A stretch of DNA of 64,000 bases from DASZHJ01 sp963735465 (GTDB taxonomy: Bacteria; Pseudomonadota; Alphaproteobacteria; ATCC43930; CGMCC-115725). Below the pieces are notes generated by a model that made no database searches, was not told where the DNA came from, and saw only the letters and a program-made list of their open reading frames with translations. Shown here piece after piece: positions 58,986 to 64,000 of the stretch. Position 1 is the first letter of the stretch, and every line of letters starts with the position of its first letter. The position numbers were made by a program, and so were the translations under genes. Where the stretch lies: contig CAVTLA010000001.1 of the NCBI GenBank assembly GCA_963735465.1, positions 2,542,001 to 2,606,000 on the forward strand. Reading direction: 5' to 3'.

Positions 58986-61300
58986 ATGCGTAACGTCGCC
59001 GCCATTTCCCAGCAGATCTGGGACATGAAGTACCGGCTCCGGTCGCCGGACGGCGCCGCCGTGGACCGGACCATCGAGGACACCTGGCGCCGGATGGCGA
59101 CGGCTCTGGCCGAGCCCGAGAAGGACCCTCAGCTCTGGGCCGACCGCTTCTACGAGGCGCTCGCGGACTTCAAGTTCCTGCCGGCGGGGCGCGTGGTGGC
59201 GGGGGCCGGGACCGGCCGCAACGTCACCCTCTTCAACTGCTTCGTCATGGGCACGATCCCCGACGACATGTCCGGGATCTTCGCCCATCTGCGCGAGGCG
59301 GCGCTCACCATGCAGCAGGGCGGCGGCATCGGGTACGATTTCTCGACGCTCCGGCCCAAGGGCGCGCCGGTGAAGGGCGTCGGCGCCGATGCCTCGGGTC
59401 CGCTCTCGTTCATGGATGTCTGGGACGCCATGTGCAAGACCATCATGAGTGCCGGCCATCGCCGCGGCGCCATGATGGCGACCTTGCGCTGCGACCATCC
59501 CGACATCGAGGATTTCATCGAGGCGAAGCGCCAGCCGGGACGGCTGCGCATGTTCAATCTCTCCGTCCTCGTCACCGATGCTTTCATGCAGGCGGTGAAG
59601 GAAGACGCGCCCTGGAAACTCACCTTCGGCGGCACCGACTACAAGACCCTGCCGGCGCGCGAGCTCTGGGACAAGATCATGCGGGCGACCTACGCCTACG
59701 CCGAGCCCGGCGTGATCTTCATCGACCGCATCAACAAGCGGAACAACCTGCACTACTGCGAGACCATCAGCGCCACTAATCCCTGTGGCGAGCAGCCATT
59801 GCCGCCCTATGGCGCCTGCCTCCTCGGCTCGATCAATCTGGCGAGTCTGGTGCTGCGATCCCTTCACCGCCGACGCGCGCCTCGACATGGACGAAGCTCG
59901 CGGAGCTGGTGCCGCTCGCCGTGCGCATGATCGACAACGCCATCGACGTCTCGCGCTTTCCGCTGGAGCAGCAGGCCGAGGAGGCGCGCGCCAAGCGCCG
60001 CATGGGGCTGGGCGTCACCGGTCTTGCCGACGCGCTCATCCTCTGCAACGTGCGCTACGGCTCGGCGCCGGCGGTGCAGCTCACCGAGCGCTGGATGAAG
60101 GCGATCGAGCGGTCGGCCTATCTGGCCTCGACCGAGCTCGCCGCCGAGAAGGGCGCCTTCCCGCTCTTCGACAAGGAAGCCTACCTCGCGGGCGAGACGA
60201 TCCAGCGTCTCGATGCGGAGGTGCGCGGCGCGATCGAGACGCACGGCATCCGCAATGCGCTCCTCACCTCGGTCGCACCCACCGGCACCATCTCGCTCCT
60301 CGCCGACAACGTCTCCTCCGGCCTCGAGCCTGTCTTCAGCTTCCGCTATACGCGGAACGTGCTGATGCCCGACGGCGCGCGGCGCGAGGAGGAAGTCTCC
60401 GACTACGCCTTCCGCCTCTACCACCGCCTCAAGGGCGAGAACACGCCGCTGACAGACGCCTTCGTCGATGCCCAGATCCTGGCGCCCGGCGACCACCTGG
60501 TGATGCAGGCGGCGGTGCAGAAGTACGTCGACAGCTCGATCTCCAAGACGATCAACGTACCTGTCGACTTCCCCTTCGAGAGCTTCAAGGACGTCTACCT
60601 CCAGGCCTATGAGCTCGGCTGCAAGGGCTGCACCACCTATCGCCCGAACGAGATCACCGGCGCCGTGCTGGAAGTGAAAAAAGAGGCGGCGGAGACGAAT
60701 GGGCAGGCGGAGCTGCCGCTGCCGGCGCCCGCACCGCGGGCCGCCGACGTCTACGAGGCCGGCGGCGTCGTCTACATGACGCAGCCCCTCAACCGGCCGG
60801 AGGCGCTGCCGGGGCAGACCTACAAGATCCGCTGGCCCGCCGGCGAGCACGCGATCTACATCACCATCAACGACATCATCCAGGACGGCCGCCGCCGCCC
60901 GTTCGAGATCTTCATCAACTCCAAGAGCATGGAGCATTACGCCTGGACCGTGGGCCTGACGCGGATGATCAGCGCGGTGTTCCGGCGCGGCGGCGACGTC
61001 TCCTTCGTGGTGGAGGAGATGAAGGCGGTGTTCGACCCCCGCGGTGGCGCCTGGATGGGCGGGCGCTACGTGCCCTCGCTCCTGGCGGCGATCGGCGACG
61101 TCATCGAGAAGCACATGATCGACATCGGCTTCATGCCGGCGCGCCAGCCCAATCCTGCGCTGATCGAGAAGCGCGCGGTCGCCAACCTGCCGGGCCAGGC
61201 GATGCACCTGCGCCAGTGCCCGAAGTGCGGCGAGGCCGCCCTGATCCGCATCGAGAACTGCGACCAGTGCACGAGCTGCGACTACTCGAAGTGCGGATGA
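58986..61300 (+). pseudogene. nrdJ: B12-dependent ribonucleotide reductase NrdJ, two frameshifts
   Basis: Adenosylcobalamin-dependent class II ribonucleotide reductase. Motifs include FNCFVMG, GGGIGYDFSTLRPKG, the thiyl-Cys motif NPCGEQPLPPYG, TGLADALI, VAPTGTISL and a C-terminal Cys-rich CPKCG...CDQC..CDYSKCG. The frame breaks twice: one extra base within 59853-59856 (CTGC where three bases are expected) and one extra at about 59887. Restored, about 770 residues, as in other short NrdJ proteins. It is the only RNR in the window. Real decay seems unlikely for an essential gene unless another copy exists, so an error is possible. Confidence 0.88.
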
Positions 61301-61408
61301 GGGATCCTGTCCCGGCGACGTTCTTGCATGTATCTGCCGCCAGCTTATAAGTGGCAATCGAGAGCTGACGACGCTTAACAGCCGATAGCCAAGAGCTGAG
61401 TGCTGCCC

Positions 61409-62308
61409 ATGGCCTGGGAAGTCCGCGACATCCCTCCCTCGGTGCGCCGAGCCGCCGAAGCGGCCGCAGGCGCCGCCGGCAAGCCGCTCGCCGACTGGCT
61501 CGCCGACACCGTGCGCGCCGCTGTCCTGGCAGAGCTGGGCCGCCTGCCGGCCCGGCTGCGGAAGTCCGGGCAGGAGTCTGCGCCCGCCTCCGCCATGACG
61601 CAGCCGGCGCCAGCCAAGCGCCAGCTTGACCTCTTCCGAAAATCGCCGGCGCCAGCGCCCGCCCCGGCCGCTGTCCGTGATAGCAAACCGTCCTCAGCTG
61701 CGAGCGATGTCGGCCCGCTGACCGTGCCGACCGAGCCTTTCGTCATGCTGCCGCTGACGGCGTTGCGGACCGGTACCTGCCGCGCGCGGCGGATGGGCGG
61801 CGGCGATCTCCTGCCGATCCTCGCTCAGTCCGTTGCGGCGGAAGGCATCCGCAAGCCGATCCTGGTGCGCCGCCTCGCCGGGGATCCCGCGACCTACGAG
61901 GTGATCGCCGGTGAGCGGCGCCGGCTGGCGGCGGAGCGCGGCGGCCAGGCCACGGTACCGGCGGTGGTGATCGTGGCCGATGATGCGGAGGCTCTCACCC
62001 TGTCGCTCCGCGAGAATCTCGGCCGCGCCGACTTCTCGCCTCTCGACGAGGCGCGGGCCTATCTGCGTCTCCTCACGGAATATCGGGTGAGCCCGACCCT
62101 GCTGGCCCGGCATCTCGGCCGCGAGCGCGCTCATCTGGCACTTACTCTGCGGCTCCTGGGCCTGCCCGCGCGCGTGCGCCACTACCTCGACAACGGCCAG
62201 CTCGGCTCCGCCGATGCGCTGGCGCTGCTGGATGCCACCGATCCCGAGGCCCTCGCCGAGCGGCTCCTGCGCGGCGCCGGGCGGCGCATCGCATCCACCA
62301 CCCCCTGA
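61409..62308 (+). CDS. ParB-like nuclease-domain protein with PodJ-type N-terminal motif
   Basis: A 299-residue protein. Residues 1-40 (MAWEV..., P..R.AAEAAAGAAG, WLAD) match the short motif seen at the start of PodJ and related polar proteins. After a Pro/Ala linker, a ParB-like domain (about 108-200) has PILVRRL and VIAGERRRLAAERGG, and then SLRENLGRADFSPLDEARAYLRLL with an HTH-type segment. No parA is near, so it is not the chromosomal partition pair. It may bind DNA or regulate transcription. The next gene shares the N-terminal motif. Confidence 0.75.
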   Translation: MAWEVRDIPPSVRRAAEAAAGAAGKPLADWLADTVRAAVLAELGRLPARLRKSGQESAPASAMTQPAPAKRQLDLFRKSPAPAPAPAAVRDSKPSSAASDVGPLTVPTEPFVMLPLTALRTGTCRARRMGGGDLLPILAQSVAAEGIRKPILVRRLAGDPATYEVIAGERRRLAAERGGQATVPAVVIVADDAEALTLSLRENLGRADFSPLDEARAYLRLLTEYRVSPTLLARHLGRERAHLALTLRLLGLPARVRHYLDNGQLGSADALALLDATDPEALAERLLRGAGRRIASTTP

Positions 62309-62434
62309 AGCACGCCATCGTACCGGCGCCGTTAACGATTCGATCGGGCGATCGGCCTTCCGCGAACTGCCGCTTTGATTGGCAAGCTTATTGGCGCAAC
62401 CTACACTGGCGGATCTCCGCAGCACACGGCACCA

Positions 62435-63739
62435 ATGAGCGGACTCTACGACCGGAGATGGGCACCTCCGGGAAACGCGGAAGCACCGAGCCTCGCCACC
62501 TCCGCCCCAGCGCCTCCGCGCTCGGCTCAGATGGCGGCGCAGGCGTGGCGCGTTCTGGAGCTGACCCCCGATCTGCGCCATGCGGTGGAGGCCGCCGCGA
62601 AGGCGGCCGGGCTGGAGCCGGAGGCGTGGCTCGCCCGCGCCATCCGCAAAGCGGCTTTGCGGCCCGGCGCTCTCCCCGAGCTACCAAGCGCCTTGGAACC
62701 CGGCGTGGCCGCAAGCCAGGATCCGGGGGCGCGCTCTCTCTCCACGTTGCTGGAGCAGGCGTTCGACAGTGGGCGATCGCGTGTCGCCGAGACGATACCT
62801 TATACGGAGCCGCCACCGCCGGTGCCTGAGCCGCCGCCGCTGGTCAGCGGCACCGCCGGCGACACCTACATCGCACGGCTCCCGGCTCTCTACATGCCTC
62901 CCCCGCCGCCTCGGCGCCGCACCCTGGCCCTGATCATGCTGATCGCCCTCGTCGTGGCCGGCGGGGCGGGAGCCGGTTTCTTCTATCTGCGCTACGGCGA
63001 CCTGGCTCCGGCCGTGGTCCCGGCGCTCATCGCGGCGCTGCCGCCGACGGGGACCGCGGCGCCGAGCGAGCCCGCGGCGCGCCCCGTTGCCGAGGTTCCG
63101 CCGCCGGTCGAGGCGGCAGCCGCCCCGGCCGCGGCGGAGGCACCCGCCAGCACCAGCGTCGAGGACTTCGCTCTCGGCATTCGCAACGCGTTCGGCAATG
63201 GCGTGCCGCAGGATTACGGCAAGGCGGCCGAGTTCTTCCAGAAGGCGGCCAGCCAGGGGCTGCCGGATGCGCAGTACAATCTCGGCGCCCTCTACGAGCG
63301 CGGCCTCGGCGTGCCCAAGGATCCCGTGCGCGCGGTGGCCTGGTATCGCTTCGCCGCGAAGCAGGGCCACGCGGCGGCGGAGCTCAGCCTTGGCCTTGCC
63401 TATGCCAACGGCGCCGGCGTGGCGCAGGACTATGGGGAAGCCGCGCGCTGGTTCCGCGAAGCCGCCGGACAGGGCGTGGTCACCGCGCAGTACGATCTCG
63501 GCGCTCTCTATGCTGACGGCCGCGGCGTCACGCGGTCGGCGATCGAGGCTTATGCGCTGTTCAGCATGGCGGCGGACGCGGGCGATTCCGACGCGCGCCA
63601 CCAGATGCTCCGGCTCGCCCAGCAGATGACGCCCAAGGACCTGCGGACGGCACGCACGCGGTCCGCCGAGCTTGCCCAGTCGATGGTGCATCTTGAGGGC
63701 GCGGACAGCGCCGAGAAAGCCTCGCCCGCCAAGCCCTGA
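62435..63739 (+). CDS. Sel1-repeat membrane protein, PodJ-like N-terminus
   Basis: A 434-residue protein. Near the start (about residues 30-70) is AWRVLELTPDLRHAVEAAAK, a PodJ-type motif. A Pro-rich linker follows, one membrane helix (about 168-189), a Pro/Ala region, and four Sel1-type repeats (about 245-400: GNGVPQDYGKAAEFFQKAA, ERGLGVPKDPVRAVAWYRFAA, ANGAGVAQDYGEAARWFREAA, ADGRGVTRSAIEAYALFSMAA). The layout resembles polar-localisation proteins. The ATG at 62435 has no strong ribosome site. It is probably linked to the ParB-like gene in function. Confidence 0.8.
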   Translation: MSGLYDRRWAPPGNAEAPSLATSAPAPPRSAQMAAQAWRVLELTPDLRHAVEAAAKAAGLEPEAWLARAIRKAALRPGALPELPSALEPGVAASQDPGARSLSTLLEQAFDSGRSRVAETIPYTEPPPPVPEPPPLVSGTAGDTYIARLPALYMPPPPPRRRTLALIMLIALVVAGGAGAGFFYLRYGDLAPAVVPALIAALPPTGTAAPSEPAARPVAEVPPPVEAAAAPAAAEAPASTSVEDFALGIRNAFGNGVPQDYGKAAEFFQKAASQGLPDAQYNLGALYERGLGVPKDPVRAVAWYRFAAKQGHAAAELSLGLAYANGAGVAQDYGEAARWFREAAGQGVVTAQYDLGALYADGRGVTRSAIEAYALFSMAADAGDSDARHQMLRLAQQMTPKDLRTARTRSAELAQSMVHLEGADSAEKASPAKP

Positions 63740-63768
63740 GCCGCCGGTCCGGGCCACGGAGACCGCAG

Positions 63769-63806
63769 CCCCCAGTGGTGAGAAAACTTCCATTCTCAAT
63801 CGGGGG
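63769..63806. terminator. Hairpin after the Sel1-repeat gene
   Basis: CCCCC (63769-63773) pairs with GGGGG (63802-63806), and TGAGAA (63779-63784) pairs with TTCTCA (63793-63798). It begins 30 bases after the stop. No T-run follows, so it may be a Rho-assisted terminator or a structural element. Confidence 0.4.
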
Positions 63807-63900
63807 ACGCCATCGGAAACCCCGACTTCACGACATTTTAACCAAATCGCGGCAGTGTCTTAACCCTGCCTGAACGCACCCCTGCCTGTGGAGATCACGA

Positions 63901-64000
63901 GTGCCCCAACGGGATCGGATCGGCCGTTGCACCCGCCCTTGGTCAGAGCAAGCCCGTCCGCTGCTGCTGACGGTGATGCTGGGTCTTGCGGGGTGCACGA
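63901..64000 (+). CDS. Lipoprotein, N-terminal part only
   Basis: A GTG at 63901 with GGAG seven bases upstream opens a frame that runs to the window end. After a basic leader (RIGRCTRPWSEQARP), LLLTVMLGLAGCT forms a signal with lipobox LAGC. It is therefore likely the start of a lipoprotein; nothing of the mature part is visible. Confidence 0.55.
   Translation, partial: MPQRDRIGRCTRPWSEQARPLLLTVMLGLAGCT

Overview
The window is 64 kb of high-GC DNA from the chromosome of an alphaproteobacterium. Pointers are a CpdR-type regulator, an FtsE-FtsX-YdcF-PlsC envelope block, the argH-lptM-lysA-TIGR02302 gene order, a methylsuccinyl-CoA dehydrogenase of the ethylmalonyl-CoA pathway, a B12-dependent ribonucleotide reductase, a CtrA-type site and a dispersed palindromic repeat of rhizobial/Rhodospirillales type. 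A free-living soil or plant-associated Rhodospirillales-like organism fits best; the genus cannot be fixed from sequence alone. No phage, integrase, transposase, CRISPR array or rRNA was seen. One tRNA (Leu, CAA) is present.

Layout. 1-3.4 kb: small envelope proteins (retropepsin-like protease, DedA, DUF4337, PAP2). 3.8-12.5 kb: sugar-acid metabolism, with a uronate dehydrogenase, a three-gene TRAP transporter, a rubrerythrin-VIT1 iron protein and a second TRAP transporter with fused DctQM. 12.6-22 kb: a bactofilin, then an oppositely oriented glycan cluster: a GT2 with an upstream CtrA-type site, a polysaccharide deacetylase-like protein, three tandem DUF2029/GT87-like membrane glycosyltransferase paralogues, a further GT-C-like protein and a GtrB/DPM1-like GT2. 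22-28.5 kb: RidA, an ABM monooxygenase, a chemoreceptor, Lon with Hsp20, and tRNA-Leu. 28.6-39.5 kb: DedA, DsbB and COQ7, then central carbon genes (mcd, cobalamin adenosyltransferase, etfB, etfA, 3-hydroxyacyl-CoA dehydrogenase) interrupted by a phosphodiesterase-like protein and an MHYT histidine kinase. 39.6-43.8 kb: HNH endonuclease, two tiny paralogous lipoproteins, an ACT-domain orphan behind a hairpin leader, Nudix, GluQRS and an esterase. 43.8-55.9 kb: TlpA, argH, lptM, lysA, TIGR02302, sulfite dehydrogenase, cpdR, zinc ribbon, ftsEX, ydcF and plsC. 56-64 kb: FAD oxidoreductase, LysE exporter, haloacetate-dehalogenase-like hydrolase, nrdJ, ParB-like protein, PodJ-like Sel1 protein and the start of a lipoprotein.

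How the genes fit together. The glycan cluster looks like one co-transcribed unit: one enzyme would charge a polyprenyl carrier and up to four GT-C-type enzymes would use it, with a deacetylase trimming the product. mcd needs ETF as electron acceptor, and the adenosyltransferase supplies coenzyme B12 for the mutases of the same pathway and for NrdJ. Three important genes (etfB, etfA, nrdJ) are each broken by single-base frameshifts. Because they should be needed by the cell, sequencing or assembly error is as likely as real decay.
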